The notes below the pieces were generated by a model. The model did not search any database and had not been told where the DNA came from. It saw only the letters and a list, made by a program, of their open reading frames with translations. 64,000 nucleotides of DNA from the NCBI GenBank assembly GCA_000149265.1, contig CH001357.1, positions 536,851 through 600,850 of the forward strand, in the 5' to 3' direction. Shown here piece by piece: positions 47,401 to 59,216 of this stretch. Every line of letters begins with the position of its first letter. Position 1 is the stretch's first letter. This DNA comes from Ciona savignyi. Lineage: Eukaryota > Chordata > Ascidiacea > Phlebobranchia > Cionidae. Made by a program: the position numbers and the translations under genes.

Positions 47401-49671
47401 TGCTTAGATACCATTACCTATTATGCATCCAATTGTAAAATGCTTAGATACCATTACCTATACATCCAATTGTAAAATGCTTAGATACCATTACCTATGC
47501 AGCAAATTGTAAAATGCTTAGACACCATTACCTATGCATCCAATTGTAAAATGCTTAGACACCATTACCTATGCATCCAATTGTAAAATGCTTAGACACC
47601 ATTACCTATGCATCCAATTGTAAAATGCTTAGATACCATTATCTATGCATCCAATTGTAAAATGCTTAGACACCATTACCTATGCATCCAATTGTAAAAT
47701 TCTTAGATACCGTAACCTATGCAGCAAATTGTAAAATGCTTAGACACCATTAACTATGCATCCAATTGTAAAATGCTTAGATCCATTACCTATGCAGCCA
47801 TTTGTAAAATGCTTAGACACCATTACCTATGCATCCAATTGTAAAATGCTTAGACACCATTAACCTATGCATCCAATTGTAAGTTTCTTAAAAAGGGTTT
47901 TAAATAAATAATAAACTCCATCATTCCCAACCGTATTTCAGCGCATATAAGATTAGTCTTAAAGTAATAAAGTAAGGATTCGCATGTCAACCAAAGGGCT
48001 GCCGGTTTAAAACTTGTGTCTAGCTAATAGGTTGTGTCGTTAGACAAGGCACTCACCGAACATTGTCTAAAACTAGTGGATTAATGTGTTTCCATAAAAC
48101 TAAAAACATATCAATTATACACAGCATACTACAATAGTTTCGGTAAGTCAATGGTAAACGCAAGGTATTTCAACATTACCCGAGTGATAACAGTCTGTTT
48201 CTATTCACGGAGATAAAGATAAATATCCTTTACTATCCCAACCTGAATGAACAGTCCAATTAACACCGAGCATCGTATCCCAGCCTGTAGCTTGGTCAGT
48301 TCTCTCGATACCAATGATAAAGCCGAATTGATATCCTTCGACGATAGTCACGTTGAATTTATGCGGGAGAGAGGCATTTGTGGGCTTTGCTTTTACTTGG
48401 AGTAGAGTTGGCGTGGATTGAAAACACCTTCTGTACCGAACATACACCCTGAAGCTCTGATGTTTTGAAACAGAGTGGTGTTCAGTGATTCCGTGCTCAA
48501 ACGCCGGTTGCTCTGCAATTTTAAAATCTTTTTTTTACCGAGCTAAGTTTCGAACCCATGGTGGGCTCGTTACTGTATAGGAGTAGGTATATATGTATCG
48601 GTCGCGTTAACCATTTGGCCACAGGACAGTACAATTTTAAGATCTTTATTCCGACCGGTTAGTCTGGTGATTTGGTGCGGGGTGTAGATCGAAACTGGTC
48701 GCTAGCTAGTCGGTTGTGTCCTTGGGCAAGGCACTTCACGGACATTTTCTGAACCCAATGGATTATTGGTTCTACTAAATTAATGGACCGTGTCTATCAT
48801 ACACAACACACTGCAATAGCTCCGGTAACCCGATGATGGGCGCGAGGTGATCTGACAATTTCCGTGTGTTAACCCTCTTGGTTTTCCCATTCACGGGGAT
48901 AAACATAAATATCATATTCTTTATTTAATCGTTTTACTGTCTTAGTATCGAAAACCTTATGGGCTCGATACTAATAATGTTTTTGTATGAAATCGATGTA
49001 CGACCCGATCGCGTTAGCCACACAATCTCTATTTTAAGTCTTTATTTACAAAATTTCTTTACAAGCAAAACAAAAATATAGTATATTGCTATTTTATCCC
49101 CGTGAATGGGAAAACGCGGCAGAGTTATCACACTGGCAATCGCCAAACACATCGTACGAATAATCGTTATATTTTCAGTGCATTAAACGACTGGTACGAA
49201 TTTCAGTACAATCGTTTAAACCACTGGGAACCAGCGAAGCCAGCGAAGTGACTTTGGCCCAAGAAAAAACTGAAAGGCTTGCGGCCAGCGTTGATACTTA
49301 AACCACTTGACCGAAAGGCGACACACCAACCCACCAATTTATTGGGTGCGACCGTGTGGCCGAATGGTTAACGTGACCGGTTCATATACCGCTTCAAATA
49401 TAACGGTCTTTGATTACAAGCCCATCCTTGGTCCGAAACTTACCTCGGTAAAAAAAAACAAAACAAAAAAACAGTATTTAATTATAAAAGTACGGTCGTG
49501 TGACCGAATGGTTAACTCGACCGATACATTCTATCCAAACAACGGTCTTGTAACGAGCATATCATGGGTTTGAAACCTAGGAGACAAAAACGATTTAATA
49601 ACAAACGACACCTCACCTGTAGCAGCAATGGCCAGACCACTGACAACGATCAACAAAACGAAGAAGTTCAT
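44414..49671 (-). CDS. Secreted H-type-lectin-like plus C-type lectin domain protein (248 aa)
   Basis: Predicted secreted carbohydrate-recognition protein. Exons, minus strand: 49671-49617 (signal peptide MNFFVLLIVVSGLAIAA), 48512-48243, 45586-45366, 44614-44414. They total 747 nt in phase. Residues 19-108 (one exon, phase 1 at both ends) read like an H-type lectin domain: FRVYVRYRRCFQSTP, FNVTIVEGYQFGF, GWDTMLGVNWTV. Residues 109-248 read like a C-type lectin domain: AVESCGRLGGSLVDI, RAWLGTTYNQQ, then NDWCSGYP, YKCNG and NLPLVLDLC, with four cysteines but no EPN/QPD or WND motif. The signal exon is 55 nt and phase 1, as in the receptor genes. Intron 2 is mostly a 37-bp minisatellite touching the exon 3 acceptor. 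Domain names are from recognition of patterns; the H-type call is the less certain. Confidence 0.75.
44745..45263 (+). repeat. Two adjacent long SINEs in lectin intron 3
   Basis: 44745-44938 stops mid-body at acacactgcaatt. 44963-45263 is full length with an ATCCT tail. Confidence 0.88.
45577..47884 (-). repeat. 37-bp minisatellite, about 60 units, spanning the lectin exon 3 acceptor
   Basis: Near-identical units alternate ATGCATCC, ATGCAGCC, ATGCAGCA and ATGCAGCT variants; a few are 3 bases longer (tattatgcatcc). On the gene strand each reads GTAATGGTRTCTAAGC, then TTTTACAATTGG, then ATGCATAG, so AG and GTAATGG are juxtaposed once per unit. The true acceptor (gctgcatag|GTAATGGTATCG) is the last unit. 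Confidence 0.95.
47980..48238 (+). repeat. Diverged long SINE abutting lectin exon 2
   Basis: It holds gctaataggttgtgtcgtta and ggagataaagataaatatcc; its end lies 4 bases from the exon 2 donor. Confidence 0.7.
48535..49585. repeat. SINE cluster in lectin intron 1
   Basis: Short SINE 48535-48635 (-); long SINE 48652-48925 (+); diverged long SINE 49088-49335 (-); short SINEs 49345-49455 and 49490-49585 (+). Confidence 0.75.
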
Positions 49672-50324
49672 GATGGTAATTTAAAATCGAAGGCCTGCTT
49701 TATGCCTATATGATGAAGGGCAAAAGGTGTAATAGAAAACGGAAAGAGTAGGAAAACTAAAACTATAAAACTAATTCTAACCCTGCTTTAAACACTAATC
49801 TTAACCCAAGAACTAACGCTAAATTTTACTTCAGCTTTTCTCGATTTAATTTTCCCTATTTAGTCTTTGAGTAATTCAAACCTTTTTTATTTTTACTTTT
49901 ATTACCAAGCCAAGTTTCCAATCCTAATGAGAGCGACTAACTTAGACCGTTTTTGTAAGGAAATCATACATATATAAACATCTATTGTGCAAACACTAAC
50001 GTCACATGACGGTACAACCTAATACAACACTTTGTGATAGATGATAAGTTCGCGATAGATATTAAGAAGTTAAATATAAATTTATCTAATGGCAAAAGTA
50101 CAATAGCGTTCTCAGTTAACTCCGAAGTGTTTGAATATTACTTCGAAAATTTGTGTTGAAACGGGAGCTATAAGCAATTACAATGTTACGAACATTACTG
50201 CGAAGTTTGCAGGAGTTTGTGACGCAATTTCTGACACACTGAATACGTCACACGTATTGAAGATATCTATTTGAATTGTTGTTTTCTAGAATAATGATGA
50301 ATAAAATCTGTCAACCAAATAGCC

Positions 50325-51700
50325 AAGTGAGTTAGACCTTTCAGTCTTAAAGGTGGTAGGTTCGACACCGATTACTTACAATTCTCTAACTAGTTGGTTG
50401 TGTCTTTGGATAAAGCATTAAACTGAAGGGACATTTTAATCATTAACAACATGCTGCAATAACTCGCCAAGACAGTTATTATGTGTGAAACGATAGATGA
50501 ATTGATCCCGATAACCACACGACACTTCTTTGTTTGGCGGTTTGATCGGAAAAATTGAAATAAATTACTTGGACATGATAGGGTGCACTGGAGGTCGGGT
50601 AGAACAGTAAAAGTGTAGAAGTTGGTGGTAAAACTTTCATAACTTCATTTAGCTGGCTGACAGAAAAGCATCCTTTTCGGTTCCTTTACGGTTAAGAAAG
50701 CTCTCGGTAAACGAGGGTCCTTTGTAATTACGTCAGCCTGCTTTTCTTCGGAACGAATTTTATGGAATACCTCACGAATATTACTCACTGAAAAAAAGTA
50801 CAACCAAGTAGAATAATGGGTTCTACTAAAATTAAAGCACTTCACAATCACACTCCAATAACTCCGGCAACCTGACCGTGGGCGCCAAGGTGGGGGTTAT
50901 CTGGACGATTGCCTGTGGGTGATAACCCCCCTTGTTTTTCCCATTCACTGTAATAAACATGAATATCCTACACCCTTCCTTGTTAACATTTGAACACAAT
51001 AATGCTTAGATTGCCTAGGAGTCATGTTGAATAACGCGGTACAAAACGTGAATGCTTAATATGGTGAAAGGTGAAAGATAGTACTGCAAATATAAGTATT
51101 GAAGTAGTTGTCTGGGTAAATTAGTTCATTCACATAACGACGAAACGGCAACCGAAAGGTTATCGAATCGAAACAAGCCGCTAACTGGTCGGTTGTGTCG
51201 TTATTCAATGCACTTAATGCATGTTAGGTTTTTAAACCCAATACATTAATATTAAAACATGAAAATGTCTCTATCGCGTTCAACACGCTGTGACAAAGGT
51301 AATCGGAATGTTGCCCGTGTGATAACGCCCTTTGCGTTTTCCCAACTCTACGGATAATACAGAAAATCTGCCACATGCTATCGTCAAACCAACAACGTAT
51401 TTGCAGATTTAGTAAAGGATATTCATGTTTATCCCTATGAATGGGAAAACCAAGGGGGTTAACACACGGGCAATCGTCAGATCACCTCGTGTCCACCGTC
51501 AGGTTAACGGAGCTATTGCAGTGTGTTGTATATAATTCACACGTTCCCTTAATCCAGTAAAACCCATTAATCCGCTGGGTTCAGGCAATGTTCGTTAAGT
51601 GCCTCGCCCAAGGACACAACCGACTAGCTAGCGACCAGTATCGAACCTGCAGACCTTCGGTTGAAAGGCGACGCACTAACCCACCACACTAGTCTGGACG
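50325..51700. repeat. Long SINE copies between the lectin and transporter genes
   Basis: Diverged plus-strand copies at 50325-50480 and 51115-51365; a 5'-truncated plus copy at 50808-50975; a well-preserved minus copy at 51412-51700. Confidence 0.7.
50645..50787 (-). other. Candidate alternative last exon of the transporter gene
   Basis: It has a strong acceptor (ttgtactttttttcag) and an open frame SNIREVFHKIRSEEKQADV and on to a stop (47 codons). It enters in phase 1, the same phase as the donor of transporter exon 7 (53408), so a transcript skipping exon 8 would read through, losing the last helices. It may instead be unrelated; I do not recognise the peptide. Confidence 0.3.
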
Positions 51701-51845
51701 CGAATTGCTAAGAATCCCATAAGAAAGACCTGAATAATACCTAAATAATCGCACTTACTACACGAGGTAAAAACAACCCACAAAGACAAAACCGACTGTT
51801 ACTCGAACAGACGGCGATTGCTAGGGACAATCGTATGCGTCTTGC

Positions 51846-51973
51846 NNNNNNNNNNNNNNNNNNNNNNNNNNNNNNNNNNNNNNNNNNNNNNNNNNNNNNN
51901 NNNNNNNNNNNNNNNNNNNNNNNNNNNNNNNNNNNNNNNNNNNNNNNNNNNNNNNNNNNNNNNNNNNNNNNNN
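51846..51973. other. Assembly gap (128 N)
   Basis: The sequence is undetermined. The bases on both sides are similar: cgtcttgc before and tcttgcaat after. Confidence 0.99.
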
Positions 51974-52044
51974 TCTTGCAATCAACTGGAATTAATTAAT
52001 TAGTTAGTTTTTTTCGTAACAGAGAAGTAAATAATTGAACTAAA

Positions 52045-52685
52045 CCAAGTAATATCTAGTCGATTGTGTTATTTGGCAAGGCACTTAGCGGATATCGCCT
52101 GAAACCTAATGGATTGGCGATCTTACTAAAATTGAAAGGGTTCTATTGAATTAAAGAAACGTATCAATCATAAACAACACACTGCAATAGCTTCGGTAAC
52201 TCGACGGTGAGCGCGAGGTGATCTGACGATTCCCCATTCATGGTGATAAAACATTTTATATCTAAACAAAAAGGAAATAATTATTATAATATTGATGTGT
52301 TTTAATTACTGTACTTTTGCCGTTTTCCTGCTTTTTTTATTAGTAATTTTTACGGAAATATTTACTAGGATAGGATATTCATGTTTATCTATGGAAAAAC
52401 CAATTGGGTAGGATATTCATGTTTATCCATGGAAAAACCAAAGGGGGTTAACACACGGAGAATCGTCAGATCACCTCGCGTCCACCGTCGGGTTAACGGC
52501 CTATGCGGTGTGTTGTATAATTAAGACATTCCTTCAATTTGGTAGACCCCATTAATCCGCTGGGTTAAGGCAATGTCTGTTAGGTGCCTTACCCAAGGAC
52601 ACAACCGACTAGTTAGCGACAGTATCGAACCTACCACCTTTCGACTGAAAGGCACCACACTAAACCACCAGACTAACCAGTGGGT
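52045..52685. repeat. Two long SINEs downstream of the transporter gene
   Basis: 52045-52265 (+), diverged, and 52368-52685 (-), whose 3' end is duplicated (ggatattcatgtttatc twice, about 30 bases apart). Confidence 0.75.
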
Positions 52686-52742
52686 ACTACTATAACAAAG
52701 GACCAAAAATTCAACTAAACCATGTACTACCTGAAAGTATCA

Positions 52743-55700
52743 TTACTTATTTGACAGCGTCGGTTTTCGCTGCCTTTTACACCGCACAACAAATGTTCGG
52801 ACCACACATAAAGCTCCAGTTAGCACTAAAAATAAACCGGCTACTCGAAAACTCCAACCGTAGGACCGGGTTGCGTCATATATTGCTCCTGTAAATATGA
52901 AGTTTAGTTTATTATGCTTACACAACCGACTATATAGCGACCAGTTTCGAACCAGTAACCATTCGGCTAAGAGGCAACGCATTAAACCACCAAGCTATTT
53001 GGTTGGACTGAGTGGGTTTGTATTTCGACTTTTAAAGGCTCTAGCATCGAAACTGGTCGCTAGCTTGTATCCTTGGGCAAGGCGTTTAACGCATATCACC
53101 TAAATCCAGTGAATTAAGGATTTTATTTAAAAGAACATTTAAAGCATGAACCATACCCCGCAATAGCTCCGGTAGGGCGAAGTATTCTGACAATTGCTTG
53201 TGTGATAACGTCCCTTGCGTTTCCTTACCAATATAGGGATAAATCTTGAACATCCTATTCAGTGGAATCTATTCAATCGCTGCTATGACAATTAAATACT
53301 TTGTCCTTAGAACAAAAATTTATGCAAAGTGCTTAAGGTAAAGATCGAACCATGCACCTTTCTACCCAAAACCAATGTACCTAACCACTAGACTACCACA
53401 ATGTTACCTCCAAGCAGAGAGCCGAGTGTTACTGATAAGCTCTCCAACATCAACAGCCAACTCATTGCTTCCACGAATTTCTTAGGACCCAATAGTCGAG
53501 GCGTTGATGCCTTCATGAAGCAGTACGAACCAGATAAGAACCCGAACGAAATCGCAAATGTAAAAAGCCCCGCAGTGCTGTTCCACCATGGGCTAATGAT
53601 TGCAAGAAGCCCTGAAGCAATCTGCAGATTAAAGAATTCGATATTGATGTTTTGATTCCCGTGAATGGAAAAAGTCAGGAGATGCTACGTCACAGACAAA
53701 CGTCAAGATAGGATATTCATGTTCATGTTTATACCTGTGAACAGAAAAATGCAAGAGGTGTTAATAAAGGGCAATCGTCAGATTACCTAGCGTCCACCGT
53801 CTGGTTATCAAAGCTATTGTGGTGTGTAGTGTATAAAGCGTCACACTAAACCACCAGACCAACAAGTCAGACTACTTAAAGTAAAAAGCCATTTTTATCA
53901 ATATTATCACTAAATAAAAATTACTTGGAGCCGCAAAACGAATAATATTTATGCAAAAAATAAAAAATACCACTATGTGAAATAAAGACGCAAGTGTTTT
54001 CACTTATGCATGGGTATTATACTTATAAAAGCGCTTGCTACAGTAGCTAATAAAATAAAAACCGTATCAGAAGGATTAAAGAGTCGAAGGTTGCCGTCTC
54101 TGGGTTAGAGCATCTGCTGTATGCATACAGCAGAAAGGTTTGTTGGTTCAAAACCGGCCACTAGTTAGTCGATTGTAACCTTTTTAATTTACATAGCAGA
54201 CAGTGTGCCTTGTCTAAAAACACAACCGACTCGCTAGCGGCCAGTTTTGATCCAACAACCATCTTTAGGTCCATGGAAGGGTCCGAATGAGTCTTCTTAC
54301 ACGGTTGCTTTTGCTAAAAGTCAGTGCATACTTCATTATAAATAAATAATGATTTTTTTCGGTAAAAATTGTGGAAAACTCTATTTATCATACATGACTT
54401 GAGTCCGCAAATATTTAGGTCAGCTTGGAAAAAGTCAATGGGTTAAAAAGGTTAAGAACCACTGTGCAATTGAATGAATCATTCCAACTAACCTGGCACC
54501 AACAAAACACTCACATTAAGAAAAGAAAATGCTGACATCGGGTTAATTTTAAAATGATCGCAAATAGATCCAATCAGGGGACGACCGACTATCCCACCCA
54601 ATCCAATAGATGACGACAACCAACTAGAAGTCAAGTCATCTATGCCTTCAAGTCTGGGAGATATTCACAGGAATATAAGTATTATATGCATTTGGGGTGC
54701 TTTGTGTGATAAACGCAGGGGGTATTAGACAGGCAATTTTCAGATTTTTGTAGAACCCCTTAATCCAATGGGGTCAGGAAATTTCCACCTAGCGTGTTCT
54801 AAAGACACAAACCAGTAGTCATAGGTCAGGACAGGCACTTAACGCCGAAACCCAGCGCCTTTTAATCAAAAGGTTGCACATGCCAAACTGGTCGCTAGCT
54901 AGTCAGTTACGTTCTTGGGCAAGGCACTTTACGGACATTGCCCGAACCAAGCGGATTAATGGGTTCTACTAAATTGAAGAAACGTGTGAATCATACACAA
55001 CACACTGCGTGTGTTAACCCATTTGTTTTTTCATAGGGCTAAACATTAATAACCTATCCTATCCAAGATAATCTGACAATTGCCTGTGTGTTAACCCATT
55101 TTTTCACAGAGATAAACATGATTATCTTATCCATACCTTCCCCGGTCCATCATAAACAAGTAAGGTGTGGTTTGTGCCATCCAATGAAAGCTATCCACGG
55201 TTAGTAAAAATAGGAATTTTGGGTCTTTCCATATAATGAAATGACTTTTCCATGTCTTCGTTACTGGTACTGTAAAATCGCTATAGTTGTAGAATACCAA
55301 GCGTGTATGTTTCATCCCAAAAGCTATCAGTTTCGACCCCACAACCTTAATGCTTACCAACTGATGCTTTAACTAATTAAACTTTTTATGTTTGTTTAGG
55401 TTCGAAAGTAGTCGCCAACTAGTAGGTTGTGACCTTGGGCAATGCACTTAGCAGATATCGCCCTAATCAAGCGGATAAATGAGTTCTACTAAATTGATGG
55501 AACATGTGGATCATACACAACACACTGCAATAGCTCCAGTAACCCGACGGTGGGCGCGATGTATTCTGGTTATTGCTTGTGTGTTAACCCCTTAATTTTC
55601 CCACTCACGGAGATAAGACTATAATGCTTTTTAATACTTGGACCAAAAATAAATAAGTTAAATAAACTAAACTATGCTTTTGTACCTGTTGACACAACAT

Positions 55701-58700
55701 TGTGGTGATTGTGCAGGGTGTAGATTTCATTATTTTTTCCATCTTCGATGTATATGTGAGGTGGTCCGCCCCATAGATTAAGTGGGTGGTCCTTAACTAC
55801 TGCAGCTGGGATAAAGAACAAGCTAGCCACAGACAGGTGAAGGCATATTGCACCACATAGAAGAATAGCACCCTGTAAATGTTACGTCAATTAGTCTGAC
55901 GTCGCCTTTCAGCCGAATGGTTGCAGGTTTAACACTTGTCGCTAGCTAGTCGGTTGTGGCCTTGGGCAAGACATAACATGGGCAGACACTTAACGAACAT
56001 TGCCTGAACCCAGTGGATTAATGGTTTCTACTAATTTGAAAGAACATCTGAATCATACACAACACATTGCAATAGCTTGTGTAACCCTACGGTGGGTGCG
56101 AGGTAATCTGATGATTGCCTGTGTGTTAACCCCCTTGGTTTTCCCATTTACAAGGATAAACATAAATATATCCTAAGTTGTAAGGCAGAATGGTTAACAC
56201 GGCCAATGTATAAAGAATATGCATGTTTCATGGAAAAACAAGTAGGATAGGATATTCATGTTTCCCACAGCAAAAAAAAACACAGCAAAGGTATTGATGA
56301 AAAAAATGCAAGGAAAATTACACATAAGCAATTGTCAGATTAACTTGGCCAAATGTTGGGTGAACAAAGCTTTGAAGTGTACTCGGTATGATTAGAATGT
56401 TACTTTAGTTTCAGAAAAATCCAAATCAGTCTTTATCGCATCTAAAACACTGTAAATACAAACTAATCCGACATTGCCCTGCTATTAAGCACCAAAGAGG
56501 ATTATCCTATGCAGATATTTATCTGATTATTTCTCCACCCCCACCCAACATATAAAGCGTCCAATATAAGGTGAAAAGAAGGTTCTTACCTTCCAAGTGT
56601 ACAGTTCTATTAAGTAATGTTGCAACAACGAAAATAGGAACATGCTCATGAATACTGCAGATCCAACAAATCCTTCAGCCAATGACCTCTGCTTGTGGAA
56701 ATACTCATTCAATATTCCACATGCACTTAAATTGCAAATACCAGCCCCAATACCTGTACATGTTGGTGGATAGATTGAGCATTGCGCTGGTTAAGTATAA
56801 ACATACCTCAGTGTTAAATTCCATTTTTAATAACTTATAAAGGTACAGGCAATAGTATAGTTTTTGTAAAGGTACAGGTAATAGTATAGTTTTTGTAAAG
56901 GTACAGGCAATGGTATAGTTTTTGTAAAGGTACAGGTAATAGTACAGTTGTTTTTAAAGTTGTTTTTTGCAAGTTGGTAGTTAGATCCAACTGATTACTT
57001 GTGGATTAGTGCGTTGCCTTTCAGCTAAAGGGTTGCAGGTTCGAAACTGTTCGCTAGCTAGTCGGTTGTTTCCTTGGGCAAGACACTTAACGGACATTGC
57101 CTGAATCCGGCGCATTAATGGATTCTACCAAATTGAGGGATTGTGTGAATTAAACGCAATACAGCTCCAGTAACCCGAAAGTGGACGCGAGGTGACCTGA
57201 CAATTGCCCGAGTGATAACACCCTTGGTTTTCCCATTCACGGGGATAAACACGAATATCATGTCTTATAAGTCAATATTGCATTAAAATGAAAAATATGT
57301 CACCTCCTAGCGTTCCATACGTTAAGCACAGGACCAGTACGGACTCAGCAAAGTAACTCAAACTGTAACCGATCGACATTATCAATCCTCCAGCGAATGA
57401 TGCCCAACGGAATCCTAATTTGTGGATCACATATCGGTACACCGGTGCTGGAAAAACATAAAACAGTCCTAATTTTAATTGTTAAAAAGAAAAACACCTT
57501 TTTTGTTAATGACATGTTTTAACGACTGTATATTTTGCCATATTTTCCTGTGTCGGGATTTGATTCATTTGCCATTATTTAATACTGGGGCATAAAATGT
57601 ATCAACTCATAAACTAAAACACAGCAAAATAACAGTCATACCGCTCAATGAATATTAAATTAAATTATTAAAGATATACACAGCCAGACATCAGCCATAC
57701 CTAATAATTACATCATAAGTAGTACTACACTAACGCTTCCCATCGGGGTTCCAAAGCCATTTTCAGGTGTTATGTATGATTAAGACGTTTCTTTTGTTTC
57801 AGTACCACTTATTAATCTACGAGGTTCAGAGGGTCCCTTTATTTTGTACAGGTCCGCTAGTTCCAGCACTAGGTCCAGTGCCCTGCCCTGAACACTAATT
57901 TAAACCCTGCCTTAAACACTAGTCTCAACCCTAGAACTAACCCTAACTCCAACCCCATGTTTAAAACTAACTCCAGCGAACCTAGCAAACCTAGCGGACC
58001 TAGCAGACCTGTACAAAATAGAGGGACCGTGTTCAGAAGATGTCTGTGGCTTGCGCAAGATCACAGCCAGCTATCCAGCGACTAGTTTTAACTTAAAACT
58101 TTACAAATATTTTGAAAAGACTAGAGTTCAGATATTTTTAGGTTCTTACTTAAGCTTTTTTAAAATGGTGCTGGAGTAAATGACTCAATGGGCAACACTA
58201 AGAGGAGAGAAAGCGAGAAGAAGGGAAACTGCTCATTAAAATCATTCAAACTAATGTTAACCCTACCATAAACACTAATTTTAACCCCGGAACTAACCTT
58301 AACTATAAGCTCTAACCACATTCTTAAAACTAACTCTTAAGACCTAATCTTCATTTTAGTATTTCCCACCTTCCCGCTTTTCCTCTTTTCACTTTTTCCT
58401 GACTCAATTAATAATAACACTGTATATCGATCATGTACAAGAAATAATTCTGTCGAAACTTGGCCGTCGTCACAAGGTAATCTGACGTTTGCCATTGTTT
58501 ATACTCCTACTGTGTCTTCACAATGATAATTATAACGGTAAGCATCCACTTTTAAATTTACGTGCAGAGAAATAAGGGGGTTTCCCGATAGGGTATTTAC
58601 CAAACCGCACTGCAACAGCTAAACAATAAATTGGATACGCACCATACGATGAAACTGACAGTTAAAATGCTGCATTTATGCCCAATAAATTAGCTGCCGA

Positions 58701-59167
58701 AAAATGTTTTACAAACCGCTTAATCAAACAATCGTACTTATTCACACATTAGGAAAACATGAATATCCTATTCTATCATCCTAGGATAAGAAAGGATAGG
58801 ATATTGTTTATTACCGTGAATGGGAAAACCAAGAGGGTTAACACACCGACAATCCTCAGATTACCTCGCGCCCACCGTCGGGTTACCGGAGCTATTGCAG
58901 TGTGTTGTGTATGATTAACACAATCCTTTTAGATTAGTCGAATCCATTATTCCACTTGGTTTAAAACATACACATACCTCCAAAACATGCGACACATATT
59001 GCGAAATTACTAGTGATCGAAATATAGCTTGCCGGTGCGTCGAAATAAGCAAGCCAACTTGAATAAAATAATCCGACCGCCATCGTTATTCCCATGGTCA
59101 TACCCACGACTGTTGAAGCCATGATTAGCACCACCCAGCGGAAAGTAAATTGTTCTCCGATTTCCAT
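52743..59167 (-). CDS. Monocarboxylate-transporter-like protein, SLC16 family (442 aa)
   Basis: A 12-helix major-facilitator membrane carrier; SLC16 members move lactate, pyruvate, ketone bodies, some aromatic amino acids or thyroid hormone, often with a proton. Substrate here is unknown. Exons, minus strand: 59167-58978, 57447-57304, 56753-56590, 55872-55686, 55269-55137, 54653-54493, 53611-53408, 52888-52743. Total 1329 nt, every junction in phase. Supporting motifs: DAPASYISITSNFAICVACFG at the end of TM1/TM2 region (first 20 residues typical), the TM5 family motif as NEYFHKQRSLAEGF, the TM7 segment WKDPKFLFLLTV, TM8 with IGLGGIVGRPLIG, TM10 region LGPKKFVEAMSWLLMLES, and YGWSFRVAGLFLVLTGAL near the end. 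The family's TM1 motif DGGWGW is not visible. Start: ATG with aaaATGG context, no upstream coding exon found. The introns are full of SINEs. It diverges from ANKS3, 3.9 kb away. Confidence 0.88.
52905..54200. repeat. Long SINE pieces in the last introns of the transporter gene
   Basis: Pieces at 52905-53000 (-), 53035-53255 (+), 53640-53870 (-) and a head fragment 54090-54200 (+). Confidence 0.65.
54690..55135. repeat. Long SINE pieces around transporter exon 5
   Basis: 54690-54835 (-) is diverged; 54845-55070 (+) is good but lacks the region after acacactgc; a duplicated tail piece at 55065-55130 (+) ends against the exon 5 donor. Confidence 0.7.
55400..56172 (+). repeat. Two long SINEs flanking transporter exon 4
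   Basis: 55400-55625 and 55895-56172, both plus strand and moderately diverged (gtaacccgacggtgggcgcg; ggttttcccatttacaagga). Confidence 0.8.
56835..56957. repeat. 29-bp minisatellite, four units, in transporter intron 2
   Basis: The unit aaaggtacaggcaatagtat plus agtttttgt is repeated with few changes. Confidence 0.85.
56995..57262 (+). repeat. Long SINE in transporter intron 2
   Basis: Near full length, head gtgcgttgcctttcagct and end ggggataaacacgaatatca. Confidence 0.8.
57740..58100 (-). repeat. Long SINE split by a MITE
   Basis: SINE sequence (ccacttattaatctacgagg) is interrupted at 57831 and resumes about 58031 with gttcagaagatgtctgtgg and agatcacagccagc. Confidence 0.7.
57831..58030. 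mobile_element. MITE with inverted ends inside a SINE; shares its core with the Mutator-like MITEs
   Basis: The left gggtccctttattttgtaca is mirrored by tgtacaaaatagagggacc. Inner cctagcggac motifs follow. Flanking ggttcaga/tgttcaga suggests an 8-bp duplication. The core cctagaactaaccctaact with ccaaccccatgtttaaaac matches the core at 28.2 kb. Confidence 0.8.
58190..58399. mobile_element. Mutator-like MITE with perfect 9-bp target duplication
   Basis: It begins gggcaacactaagagg and ends cctcttttcactttttcc, flanked by TGACTCAAT at 58181-58189 and 58400-58408. The core has ccggaactaaccttaact. The 9-bp duplication suggests the Mutator superfamily. Confidence 0.8.
58785..58965 (-). repeat. Long SINE, head missing, at transporter intron 1
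   Basis: It runs from ggataggatattgtttatt to ccattattccacttggttt and ends about 12 bases from the exon 1 donor. Confidence 0.8.
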
Positions 59168-59216
59168 TTTCAAGAACACAGAATGTAAGTACGGGTTGGT
59201 AGGTTATTGTACTTTC

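Noticed and set aside
45577-47884. CRISPR-like array
   Set aside because: The units are contiguous with no unique spacers, and the context is a eukaryotic intron.
53401-53655. Plus-strand open frame of 84 codons starting MLPPSREPS
   Set aside because: The minus strand of the same bases is transporter exon 7, with splice sites, correct phase and transmembrane sequence.
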